From assembly GCA_013397935.1 (NCBI GenBank), contig VZRN01005202.1, positions 1,308,673 through 1,372,672 of the forward strand: 64,000 bases of DNA, in the 5' to 3' direction. Source of the DNA: Dasyornis broadbenti (taxonomy: Eukaryota > Chordata > Aves > Passeriformes > Dasyornithidae). The stretch's first letter is position 1. The number at the start of each line of letters is the position of its first letter. Position numbers and translations under genes: made by a program. Below, piece by piece: positions 51,081-62,049 of the stretch. The notes below the pieces were generated by a model, which was given only the letters and a program-made list of their open reading frames with translations, was not told where the DNA came from and did not search any database.

Positions 51081-54000
51081 CATTCTGGTGTTTTTCAAGG
51101 GATTGTTTTTAACTTTTGTATTTGTCTATCAGAACAAAAAAAGCATTTGTGTTCTAATGCCAACCAACCTTTCATTTTCCCCCTCTTGTCTACCTGCATT
51201 GTAGTCCCCCCTGCCCAACAACACAGGATCCCTCTCAGAGCTTAGATCATGATCAACTTCCTACAGCATCAACTTATAGGAGAATGATCAACAATAATTT
51301 AGTATTTTATGTTTCATTCTGCCACTCTCATGAAAAACAACAATGAAGCTGAGCAGCCACAGAAAACCACAAAATCACGTTTTTCCTTTTATGTGGGGAT
51401 ACCCTCCAAAGTTTTGCCATTTCTGTGGTGTAGGAAGGCAATTGGCTGGGAAAGGATTGGTTTGTGTGGGCATGGAGAGTGTCCATGGCAGGCTACCAAC
51501 CATGCAGCTCTTTCATGCAGAACACGGCTGAAAGGTCTCATATTGGATAGACACGTGCTAACTGAACAAAAAATGTCTGATTCCTTCTATGCTCAAAATA
51601 ATTCAATTGTCTCTCATATAAGGACCAAAGATTTCCTTTGAACCCCTGGGGTGAGGGAGCTTTTCAAAAGCTGTGAAAAGCATCAGTCTGGTAGCTCCTC
51701 AGAATGGTTGATTTCTGCTTCCGCTGAGTTCAGGGGCAATTGTCATAGCCAGGGACTTTGTACTCCACCTCTCACTATTAGGCAGGTAAAGCACTTTCAC
51801 AGTGTATGTGCTGGGCACTGTCCTGTTGTTTGGTTTTATCCCATTAACCCTCTTTGGAACCCACCTGACCCCTTTATCATGAAGCTGAATAGTCACACTA
51901 TGTTTGAGCGTCCCAAGACAGCTTTCGATAGTAAATTTAGACCAGATGTTTTTGTGTCTCTCTACAGCAATCTTTTTCCCCATGATTCTTCTCATTTCAT
52001 GTGCAAACCCTTCTGAAAAGTCCTGCAGAAGTTAAGAGGGATGAAACCCATAACAGTCTATAAAAGTATAACAGTGCTCTATTCTGGAGTTGAAATAGAG
52101 TCCTGTCTTCTGCAAGTTTTTTGAGCCATCCTACCGGATTATATTATTTGACAAAGATGTTAATTGTATTCTATTCTATAGGTTGTTCAAAACGTAAGGA
52201 AAGGTTATCATTTTCTCTTAAATTCTACAGGGCTTTACCACAGAAATCGACATCACAGACTATAAAATGCACTCACCACATGAAGTATGCCGATGTCTCT
52301 TTTGTTAGGTGTCTTTTATTTTTTTGTATGAATTATTTATTACTCATTAGTACTGGGAGAGGTGCATTGTGCTCCTGAACATGACCAAGAGAATGAGAGA
52401 GACAATGTGGCAACAATTACAGGAGTGTGCAAGTTCTCTGAATGCCTGTAAAAATTATTTCATTGGTTGTAGAGAGAAAAAGGGTTGTTTAATGTCTGGT
52501 TTTGTAGGAAGCTCAAATACCCTGGTGATGAGTGCTATATAAATACCATAAGACAGTATGTGAGCCTCATTTTGTACACAGAATAATACACAAACAGCAC
52601 AGTAGTCTTTGACATTGTGACATCTACTCTTAGATTTCCACGAATTTGGTAGGATGAAATAATCATGACATCTCTATGTGAGGAGTGAGCACAGAGTAGC
52701 TCAGCTGCCCATCTAACCCTCAGTAAATACACTGTGAAATGAGATCTCAAGGCACCAGATTCTTGCTCCAGAGCTCCAGGATGTGGTCTCCCTGCAGAAC
52801 ATTTGAGCATCATCCCCTAGGTAGGACCTTACCATTTACTTTGCTTTTAATGTTCTCAAAGCATTTTAATCTGTCTTGGGCACTGCTAAAATACTTAGAC
52901 CTAACAGATTCTAATGCATTAGGGATCCAATATACTCAGCACACCCATCATAATTACATTTTGACCTTTTCTGGCAGGTAACCCCACCAGGCTAACATCA
53001 ATGAATTTAGTAGTGGACTCTTTCCTTCTAAGATAAGAGTGTCTTCATTTCCCTTCTGTAAGTGGTTTTACATTTTTTTGGCCCTATCTGTGTGTGGCTG
53101 TTAGTATAATTAGTTGCTAAAATAAGTCATTCTTACAAATGCAGGAGTAAAATAACAGAGCAGAAAGCCAGGTGCACTTGGAGAGCTGTCACTGAAGAGA
53201 GGATGTGGCTGATCATCTGAGTGACATGAACAGACAAAAGGGTTATGGGGAGTTATTTTCCACAGAAAAGGACCAAATGTCTTTGCACTCTGAATAACTC
53301 TTGTTTGAAATTAAAGGAAGCAGAGACAGAGGGTGAGGGGGAGTTTGAACCAAGTAGGTGGAGCTATGAAGCAATTATGGTTGATTTTCTGGGGGGCTTA
53401 TAGAAGCATCTTCTCATTTTACCAATGCCATGATTAGATCTCCATTGCAATGCATCAACAGATACCAGCAGAGAGTTTTGGTGTCACTGGCAGCAATGGT
53501 AAGTGGAAAAATGAAGAGCTAGCTGTGTGTGTAAGTGCATGTGCGTGCACAGATGATTTGCTCTGTGACATTGACTACAACGGACTTTGCTCAGAAGGAG
53601 TGCTCCCTAAAGAGTGGCTTCAGAATGGCTTTAAGCTTTAATGGAACACTCTGAATAAAAACCACAAACCACAGGCACACATTTACATATTTGGCGTACA
53701 CCATTAAAGGCAGGAACAGCCAGGGTCAGCAGCAGAAATGGAGAGAGGAGAGAGGAAGATTTTGTCAGAGGTGCTTAAACTTCCTAAGAATCACAGACAG
53801 AAAAAAACCTGTTCTATTTTCCCCTACAGTCATGTGCTCTTGTCTGTACAGGCACTGTCTGATCTTGAAATACTTTTAAAATGTCTCATGTGCAGGTTCA
53901 GTGAAGAAAAGGCTGATGTGGCCTCAACGGGAGACTGGCTCCTGCTGCATACAATACTGTATAGGCTTGCCACTGAGGGCAGAGAAAATTAATGTCTCAA

Positions 54001-55829
54001 CTCAACTATAACATGAGCTTCTGACTCCTTTAACTAAAAGCAAGACCAAGCTGGACTCACATACTTCCTTCCAGGGCTTATTTAGAGATCCAGCATAATT
54101 TAGGTCTGAAAGCAGTAGTCACACCATTTTCTTTTTCTCTACATAAATAAAACATTCCTATTGAGATACTTGAAATATGAAGTCAGGTTCTGCTAGGATC
54201 TTGGTACATACTTAAATTTAATCATGTAAGAAAGCATTTTCCTTTGCAGGGTTGGAGATAAAGAAATATCTGTCTCCCTTTTGCCTCCACCCCTGAAGTG
54301 TGTTGTGTTTCTAATTTCAGCTGGAGTACAGAAAAGACAAAGCATAGAAAATTTCACACAAAAGCCATTTTGCCATAATTCAGGTCTTTTTCTTACCAGC
54401 GGTACTCAGAAGTATTTCTTTCAGGACTTTATTCAAACTGCAAATCATAGTGAGAGTCAAATTTTCCCCCACTTAAAACCCAATAACAGAACTTTCCTAA
54501 AAGTCAGAAGGTCACTGTTAAAAATGCAGATGCTTAAGAGTAATGCACTCTTAATGTTCTTCTTTTTGGCTTTATAATTTTGCAATTCTGTTGTATGACA
54601 GGCTTTCAGGCTTTCCTTACTTCATTAAAAGGAACAGAAAACATTTTTATAAGAGAAAGTTGAGATTCCCACAGACCTAGAGTTTGGAATTTAAAGAAAA
54701 CAATCACCAAATATGGCAAGAAACTGTGAGCTGGAGATGTTGAAACACTATTATTATTATCTGCTCTCATCCTATCTTTCCCAACAGGCTTCACACCAAA
54801 CAGAGAACAGAGAAAATGCTCTCACCTAAGACAGGATGAATAAGCTGGTTATATTTTAAGAAGTGCCAGGCACCCGCAGCTCTGCTATCAGTGGGAAATG
54901 CAGGTGCTCTTAGAATAAGATCCGGTTGTGAGCTTTTTTCTACTGTTCACTTACCTTCTTGTTCACTCTTCAGGCAGAACACAGTCTCACTGCTTTTCTG
55001 TGTAATAATAATGGAGACTTGTGCCTGTTCTCTGACAACTTCATCTATGGGCTTAGACAGGGTCACTCAGTCTCTTGGGCAAGACATAAACTGAGTGTTC
55101 TGTGTTTGTTGTCTGAAAGAGGGGTCTGACTTAAACACCTTTTTACTTTTCCTCACTTATTTCCCACAGAAACCAGAGTGTGGGAGGATATGTAAGACTA
55201 TGCCTTCCTCCAGCACAAAGCCGGGATTAGCCTGGCTGAAGAATTACTTTCAGTTCTCTGTGATGACTTTCTTGCAAACAGCAGTTTATGTAATGAGGTT
55301 TGGGCTCAGTGGTGGAGTGCCAGACTGCAGTTTATTGCCTGAGTAGGTGTCCGAAGTGTACCCCTCCAAAAGCCTTTTTGTCACTCAGAGCAAGACTGTG
55401 CCATGGTCTCTCTTCTCTGGAAGTGGCAGAGCCAATGGCACTAGTTCTCCAAATGACTAGCCTAACAGCTTTCTTTCACTGCCAAATGCTGGCTATGGAT
55501 GGAAAAAAAAGCGGCTTTGAATCATCTGATAGAAGGCAATGGTACCAACCTCCACAAATGTACCTCTGGTGGAGTAGAAAGCGAGGCTTGAAGAAAGCAA
55601 AAATGAAAAGAGCATAGATTAAGCAATAGGAATCCCAGAGATCAGTGACACCTCTGTGTACATTTCTGTGTTAGGTAGGGGGATGGAGAGACTCTACCTC
55701 ATCCTCTGCAAGACCTGCCCTACTAATACAACCTCAGCATCCCACAACTGAAAAACACCCTTGAACTAGTAACAGCTTAAAAGAAACATGTATTTCTCTC
55801 CCTGATGGTCTTGCATTGACTGCAATTAA
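51081..55829. other. Long noncoding stretch with unplaced open frames
   Basis: Mostly unique sequence. At 51,651-52,016 a 121-codon plus-strand frame lies over a 98-codon minus-strand frame (51,699-51,995) that can be extended upstream to about 52,028. Neither shows a domain I can name with confidence. Near 55,300-55,617 a 105-codon plus-strand frame ends in a lysine- and arginine-rich tail and is likewise unrecognised. No transposon recognised. Confidence 0.45.
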
Positions 55830-56700
55830 GAGGAGGAAGAAGGTAAAGCTTGTATGAATGCATATCCCCCTCAGTCCAGATGAGTTCTTGCTATTTGATT
55901 TTTTTCCCTGTCACTTCACTCTGCTTGTTAAAGGTGCCAATTGTATAATTTTGCGCTACGATGTGAGAACACCGTTCACACCCATGGTAATGATGTTCCA
56001 TTCCATTGGGCTGCACAGCTTTTAATTTCTACTTAATACAGTATCAAGGTTTTATGTCCAACATTCTAAATGCCCCAGCATGTTGATGAAAAGAAATTAC
56101 ATTGATGAAACAGTTAGGCAGTGATGAATATGATCCATAACTCAGAGTGATGTAACAGCCTCAGCTTTCTATCCTACACAAAATGATGTCCAATTACTTG
56201 CTATTGATCAGATATTGCATTGCACCAAATGGGATGCCAGCATCAATTCATTTCATCATATTGAATTTCAGCCAGTATCATGGGTATTTGGCACATGTTT
56301 TGCTGAAACATTTGTCTGCCATCACAGAGCTGATGAACAGGTTGGCAGGTTTTGTTTGTGAAAAAGGGTGGGGAGGGGATGGGGAAGAGAAAGAAAAGAA
56401 ATGAGCTAATCCTGCTTGTGAATTTGTCCTCATACCTGGCGCTGACAGGACAGGATGCCTCCATGCATGTGCACATTTGTTTCACACAAGTGGCTGCATG
56501 TCCCTCCCAGACATGTTAACATTCTGTACTGCTCACTGCTTATTTTTTATTGATAATCAAGTGAATAATTAAAGCCCAACAGCTATGTAAAACCCACATA
56601 AATCATCTTCGATATGTGAGTAATGCACCTCTGCTCAGGCATGGCTCCCATTATGAATGATGGCCTAGAAATCCATGATTCATAGCAGTGTGTATCACTT
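55830..56700. promoter_or_regulatory. Candidate conserved noncoding block
   Basis: Nearly 900 bp of AT-rich, repeat-free sequence. TGATAATCAAG is closely followed by TAATTAAA at 56,566-56,573. Other words are CAATTGTATAATTTTGCGC near 55,938, TCAATTCATTTCATCATATT near 56,242, and the shared word at 56,183-56,200. A purine-rich GGGGAGGGGATGGGGAAG patch near 56,371 breaks the block. Enhancer-like by motif density; not tested for conservation. Confidence 0.33.
56183..56200. repeat. 18-base word shared with 41,766-41,783
   Basis: ATGATGTCCAATTACTTG, identical and in the same orientation to the copy about 14.4 kb upstream. Confidence 0.65.
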
Positions 56701-58531
56701 CCTCACTCTGAATTTGTCTGTAGGAGATGTGGCTGCCAGCCAAAACTCAGGGAAATGGGATAGTAGCACACAGAGTGGTCTTAGGATGTCTCTCAGCTCA
56801 CTTTCTCATAAAATTATCATCTTGGTTTTATGTTTCTTCTTTGCTCTTCATGTACTATTTTCCAAGCTAACACACCATTATTTCTGAGCTCTGCTTCCCC
56901 TTATTTTAATATATCGTTGGTATCGTTCCTGCCATTATTAGTTCACTTTTAACATTTGTTCCACTCCCCTTTGAAAGAAAACCCTCCCATGGAAGTGCCA
57001 TCGCTATTAACCTCTCTGGCGAAGACCACAAGTCGTGTGCCTGCCACATGGAGTACTGCTAGGCCAAATGTAACAACATCTGCCACGCATTCAACAACTT
57101 CCTCTTGGATTCCTCGCACTCTATTTTCACTTCCAGCTCTGAGCAGGAGTGAGATGTCTCTCAGATGCCAGAGGGCTGGGAATGTGGCATCCCTCCACTG
57201 TGAACTGGGTAAGTTTTGGAGACTGGCAAATTAAGCCAAGCACTAGAATAACAGTGGAAATGAGCTGTCCACAGCTTATTTCTGTTGACCCTCAAGGCAC
57301 CTTCTGCCATTGAACTTCTTTCCAGATCCTTGAAAAATAGAGTGGCTGTAAAATTACCAATTATGGAGCTCTATCTCTGCAAATGTTTACATATCTGCCC
57401 AATTTTATGTGCTTGAATGTCTCTGGGGCTGCATGAGGGTGTAAAATGAAGCATACGTGGAATTTTTTATAGGCTCCAGTTTTCTACCTTACAGAGCAGA
57501 TGGCATCTCTGTAAGCATTGTGGAACATTATATTTAGAAACAATCCATTTGTTATTCAAATTATTTGTTTACTGGGCACAAACACCATAGTTGGTATGCT
57601 GCAGATGCTGAGAAATGTCCCTCATTTCCAAAAAAAAGCTTATGACTTCAGTGGAGAGTGATTACAGAGAGCTGAGCAGGACAGCCTACCTGAGCTTCTT
57701 TCTAGAGAATCTGGCTAGCTTTACCTGATAGCACAATTTCTTTTCAAGATACTTCACTCAACTCCACAGTAAACTACTCTAGTGCCTGTTGCAAATTTAG
57801 AATATATGCTAGTACACAGGCATTCCTTACACTTTAAATGTCTTAGGACAGATCAGTTGAATCCTGTTATTCAAACTTGAGATCAAATATAAAGAGGAAA
57901 AATGGCTGAGATCACAAAAGGATTAGGTTAAATAAAGGAAAGGAAATTTGAATTTCTTCTCATTCCATAAGCACTTACATTTTTCTTAATCAGTTCTAGT
58001 GTACAGTAATAGTTTATTGCTGAGATAGGATAATAATCACAGCTCTCCACTCAGTATTGAACTTCTAAAAGCCACAGTATTTTCCATCCTTACCCTCTTT
58101 TAGAATATTTTTTCCAAATGCAATTTCAAGTCTATCAGCAAATTATATCTCAGCATGTGTCCGGAAGGAGAAATATTCTTCTGCAATAATTCAGTGCATA
58201 AAGGATTCAAGGGACAATTCCCCTGGCAATACCTGTTTTGCTGTGGCCAGTATTCTCCAATTGATCCTTGCACTTGCATTACATCACTTAAAGACTGTTT
58301 TCCAGGAGAGTAATTCTCACCACTTCCCCAAAATCAGACCCCTTTGCAGTGTTTCAGAACAGGTATAAAGAAAACTGAGCAATCTCAACTCAGGAAGACG
58401 CTTCTGATTTTGTAGGTTTTTATACTTATTTAATTAAAAGTATTCCCCCCTCTTTTGAATCTAATACCCAACACAGGATTAAGTTCCCCAATTATTCATA
58501 ACTTGGTCGGTTTCATTACAATACTTGAATA
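56701..58531. other. Noncoding stretch with one exon-like frame
   Basis: A serine- and threonine-rich 92-codon frame at 56,956-57,234 contains a good splice-donor match (CTGG then GTAAGT) at 57,209. The protein is not recognised. The region 57,330-57,490 is AT-rich with CCAATTATGG and GTTTACATAT words. No transposon recognised before 58,532. Confidence 0.45.
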
Positions 58532-58555
58532 TTCTCTTCTTCAGGCTGAACAACC
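58532..58555 (-). mobile_element. Inverted 24-bp piece of CR1 at the 5' end of the next copy
   Basis: The plus strand reads TTCTCTTCTTCAGG followed by CTGAACAACC. This is the antisense of the CR1 stretch (GGTTGTTCAGCC, then TGGAGAAGAGAA) that normally lies just upstream of where the sense CR1 begins at 58,561. Five bases (AGGCA) separate the two. It fits a 5' inversion made during insertion, or a later micro-inversion. Confidence 0.75.
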
Positions 58556-58560
58556 AGGCA

Positions 58561-58938
58561 AAGAGAAGGCTCCAGGGAGATCTCACTGCAACCTTCCAGT
58601 ACTTAAGGGGGGCCTATAAACATGAGGGACAGAGATTTTCCACATGTGCAGATAATGACAGGACAAAGGGAAATAGTTCTAAACCAGAAGAGGAGATATT
58701 TAGATTAGATATCAGGAAGAAATTCTTTACTGTGAGGGTGGTGAGGCACTGGAAGGGATTTTCCAGAGAAGTTCTGGATGCCCCATCCCTGGAAGTGCTC
58801 AAGGCCAGGCTGGATGGGGCCCTGAGCAACCTTATCTAGTGAGTAGCATCCCTGTCCATGCCTGTGGGGTTGGAACTAGATGATCTTTAAGGTCCCTTCC
58901 AAACCAAGCCTTTCTATGATTCTATGATTCTGTGATTC
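58561..58938 (+). mobile_element. CR1 LINE, 5'-truncated 3' end with tail
   Basis: A 3' end of an avian CR1 non-LTR retrotransposon in plus orientation. It encodes the last part of the CR1 ORF2 protein (reverse transcriptase and endonuclease polyprotein, C-terminal tail only). The frame from 58,561 to the stop at 58,837-58,839 is open and shows the family blocks KRRLQGD, DRTKGNS, FRLDIRKKFFTVRVVRHW and APSLEVLKARLDGAL. The catalytic domains are absent, as usual for 5'-truncated copies. The 3' untranslated part contains GGTTGGAACTAGATGATCTT and AAGGTCCCTTCC, followed by the tail. The good frame and tail point to a younger copy than the one at 6181. The apparent start codon upstream (58,525) lies in flanking DNA. 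Confidence 0.95.
58912..58938 (+). repeat. CR1 3' terminal octamer repeat
   Basis: Units TTCTATGA, TTCTATGA, TTCTGTGA, then TTC. This short direct repeat is the characteristic CR1 3' end, recognised by the element's own reverse transcriptase for priming. It marks the exact 3' boundary of this copy. Confidence 0.95.
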
Positions 58939-59671
58939 ATCTCTGTGCATTGGACGACTAGGAACTTAAATATCTCAAAATGTTTTCTACCACATTCTCT
59001 TTTAACAAGTTTGTGTCTGTAATATGAGATGGTCAAAAAGAAGAGGCAAATCTGATTTTTTTTTTTTGCAATAGTTCTATGGGGCTTTTAAATTTTTCAT
59101 TTTATATTAGGACTGTGCAGCTTTTTAATCTCAGCTGGCAACAGACGGTAAAAAAACAGGGGAATAAATACAGCTACTAATTAATTTTATCAGACTTTCG
59201 AAAATAAAATGCAAAACCTTTAAAAGTTGGTAGTGCTGATGAAAATCCTCCTGCAAATCTCTGAAACAAACTTCAAACAAATTTATGTCTAACATTCTTA
59301 ACATCTTCCCTCTTTTCCACCTCTAGGGTCAGCTTCATGTGTGGTTGTTTAAACATGGAAGCATACAAGACACCCTGGAAAATACCTGACATTGAAAGCT
59401 CAGTGTTGGAGCTTCACTTCATCCTTGCTTGGTTAAAGGGAGGTTCACTTCTCACCTGAGAAGCTGTTGTAGGTCTAACATGCCCCACAGTTCATGGCCA
59501 GGGCTGGTCCCAGATCTTCCACCTACTTAAGAGGGAGGATTGGAGCTCAAGGAAAACATAACATTGCCAATGAAGTTCCTGTAAAAGAACAGATCGGCGC
59601 TCTCTCCCAGAATTTTAAAAGTCTTTAAAGCTAGAAATTAACATTTAAATTTATAATTCTGCATCCAGTTA
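58939..59671. other. Spacer between two facing CR1 copies
   Basis: Unique sequence of about 730 bp with a T13 run at 59,055-59,067. No gene recognised. Confidence 0.6.
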
Positions 59672-60252
59672 GAGAATCACAGCATTGCAGCAGGGCTGAG
59701 GTTGGGAGGCAACTCTGGAGATACCCCAGTCCCACCCGCTACTGAAGGCTGGGTTGCCTGGTGCAGCCTGCTCCAGGACATACCCAGTCAGGTTTTTTAA
59801 TTTCTCTAAGGATGCAGACTCCACCGCCTCTCTGGGTAGCTTGTGCCAGTTCTCAGTTTATTTCCTTATGTTTAAATGAAATTTCTTGTATTTAATTTTG
59901 TGCCCACTGCCTCTTGTTCTGCCACTGAGCACAGCTGGGAAGAGTGGGGATCTATATTCCTCATCCCCTGCCATCCTCTGGAGTTTATACACGCTAGAAA
60001 AGGTGCCCTTGAGCCTTCTCTTCTCTTGGCGAGATAATCCCAGATGTCTCAGCCACTCCTCATATGGTAGATGCTCTGATTCCTCTGCCATCTCTCTGTC
60101 CCTTTGCTGGGCTCACTCCATTATGCCTATGTACCCCTCTGTGCTGGGGAGCCTAGAACTGGGCACAGCTGTGGTCTCACCAGTGCTGAGGAGAGGGGAA
60201 GGATCACCTCCCTCGATCTGCTAGAGATCCTCTCCTTATGTTAATCAGCCTC
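59672..60252 (-). mobile_element. CR1 LINE 3' end, antisense copy
   Basis: A CR1 3' end in minus orientation, about 580 bp, of a different and more diverged subfamily than the copy at 58,561. Plus-strand landmarks are AGAATCACAGCATTG at the 3' end, then CAGACTCCACCGCCTCTCTG near 59,816, TTGTGCCCACTGCCTCTTG near 59,898, AGCCTTCTCTTCTCTTGGCG near 60,012 and CACCTCCCTCGATCTGCT near 60,205. On the minus strand, 60,091-59,858 keeps an open ORF2 tail with RRLKGTF, RTRGSGHK and FHLNIRK, then hits a stop. The following FFTVRV block is missing, because the stretch is shorter than the CR1 consensus by roughly 18 bp. The 3' octamer tail is no longer clear. Inactive. Confidence 0.93.
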
Positions 60253-60319
60253 TCATTTTCAAACTATGTCTGTTTGGTTCTTATTTTCAAGCTTGTTTCC
60301 ATAAATATGAAGAATAAAT
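60253..60319. other. Short unique stretch before the G run
   Basis: AT-rich sequence between the CR1 and the gap; nothing recognised. Confidence 0.5.
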
Positions 60320-60330
60320 GGGGGGGGGGG
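60320..60330. repeat. G11 run at the edge of a gap
   Basis: At least 11 G running directly into N bases. The full length is unknown because the run is cut by the gap. Confidence 0.9.
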
Positions 60331-60403
60331 NNNNNNNNNNNNNNNNNNNNNNNNNNNNNNNNNNNNNNNNNNNNNNNNNNNNNNNNNNNNNNNNNNNNNN
60401 NNN
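60331..60403. other. Assembly gap, 73 N
   Basis: Seventy-three N bases. The left flank is a G run; the right flank (AGCCCACAGAAG) is ordinary sequence. The apparent frame 60,238-60,471 crosses the N bases and is an artefact. Confidence 0.98.
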
Positions 60404-61664
60404 AGCCCACAGAAGAAACAGAAAGACTACAATGTGAGACAAGCCCTTGGAGCCCACAGCCAGGGCTCTAAGAAGAAATGTCCCATTGACACACTACTTG
60501 TAAAAGATTTAAGAGCTGCCACTTCAGAAGTTGCCATTCAGCCGCTCTGGCTTTGACTGCACCCTTTCTTCTATGGAAAAGCATCAGGCACTCAAGACAC
60601 AGCTGGCACCAGCTACGCTGGTTCCTGGTTTCTCTCTGCACTCCAAACTTCCCTTAGCCTACAGAGTCATTTTCTTTGGTTCCTCAGGTATTGATGCCTG
60701 TGGCATTTACTCTAGGCTGGCCAGAGAGAATTTGAGAGGACTTTGGCCTTAAGTTGTAGTTGGAAACTTGTATGTGTGTGTATCATGGAGAAATTGAAGG
60801 GAGGATGGATGCTGCAATCACTTAATATAAGGAACTAGGCAAATAAGGAAATTATGTTGGAAGAGCAGTGGGGAACAACCAAGGAAACAAAATTATTTAG
60901 CTAGCACATGATCCATTGCAGCAGGAAACCTCACAATTCAAGAGGCTTTCCAATATTTATAAAAATGCAATAATAGGCTTTAGCGAAAGAAGGCACTAGG
61001 TTAGGCATCATGTGATGTCTGCGATAAGAGAAATGTGTAATTGAGCTGGAGTGGAGGTGAAGGCTCTTCCTGCACATACAGTGCTATTACATTCTTTTCC
61101 ACTTGGATACCCTCTCCAAGCACACTAATCCATGGATCTGCAGAAGGATAATCTACTGACATCCAATTTTCTGGGATATTTTTTATTCTTGGATGGGCCA
61201 ATTTGTTGACTGAGAGGTGTAGGTGTTAACTATTTCCTGGCTAAGTGGACCTCAAGAATTAAAGGTGGGTTTCTTCACGAGCAATGAGCAAGCCTGTGTT
61301 TCAACCTGTCTTTCTGTTGACACTACCAAGTTTCCCAAGCTAGGTAGGACATTAGAGGGTAGATCACTTCTGCAGTTAGCATACAGGTAAAGGAGCAAGC
61401 GTAGACTCTCAAAATTAGCTGAAGCAAAGAGAGAGGAGTAGGCTAAAATGTTTTGACTGTGATCAATGTTCGGATCTATTTCCTGGAGGTCAAATATAGA
61501 CTTGTTGGCAAAGCCCAATTCTAACATAGATATTCCTTGCTCTTATAGGATGAATGCTTTCCTTTTTCCAACCACAAATGCCTTCAGACTAGGATAAAAA
61601 AAGGCCATTGTGCATTGCTAGTGCTCACTACTCCTGGTGCTGACAAAGCCACATTGTTCTCCCC
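60404..61664. other. Noncoding stretch, nothing recognised
   Basis: Unique sequence with a short TG repeat near 60,771-60,781. Frames are below 92 codons and have no recognisable domain. Confidence 0.5.
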
Positions 61665-61684
61665 AGGAGGAGGAGGAGGAGGAA
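61665..61684. repeat. (AGG)n short repeat
   Basis: Six to seven AGG units after TTCTCCCC. The run gives a glutamate stretch in the plus-strand frame 61,637-61,885 and a serine stretch on the minus strand. Neither frame is recognised as a protein. Confidence 0.85.
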
Positions 61685-62049
61685 GGCTGGGAATCGGGGT
61701 GTGACCAGCACAGCCTCACGGGGAGCTTAGAGGGTTTTTTGCATCCAGTCAATTCTTTCCACAATGAAAATTTTGCAGCTGCTATTGTAGTGGAGAGAGT
61801 CTGGATGGTAGCTGACGTATTTGTACTACACTGCATCCTTACAAGAGATACTGGAAAACAATTTTATCATTTTAAAAAGGTTTGATGTATATGGTGGAGA
61901 GATCTTTGTGGTGGTGTTGCCTGTGCAAGCACAGGCTTGAGTCAGTGACTTGGTTCTTTCATTCCCTGGCCAGTGCTGGGCAGATCTGCCTTCTCAAGTA
62001 GTACCATAGTACACATATTACAGTACCGCTTTCAGGAAAGGACATACAG
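61685..62049. other. Noncoding stretch, nothing recognised
   Basis: Unique sequence between the AGG repeat and the open frame at 62,050. Confidence 0.5.

Noticed and set aside
51699..51995. Possible retroviral integrase end on the minus strand
   Set aside because: Only a WVPKR-like stretch is suggestive; no other integrase block, LTR or neighbouring viral frame is visible.
58614..58829. 71-codon minus-strand frame
   Set aside because: Antisense shadow of the CR1 ORF2 tail.
59886..60224. 112-codon plus-strand frame
   Set aside because: Antisense to the minus-strand CR1; explained by that element.
60238..60471. 77-codon plus-strand frame across the second gap
   Set aside because: Most of its middle is N; the first part is unique AT-rich DNA and the G run.
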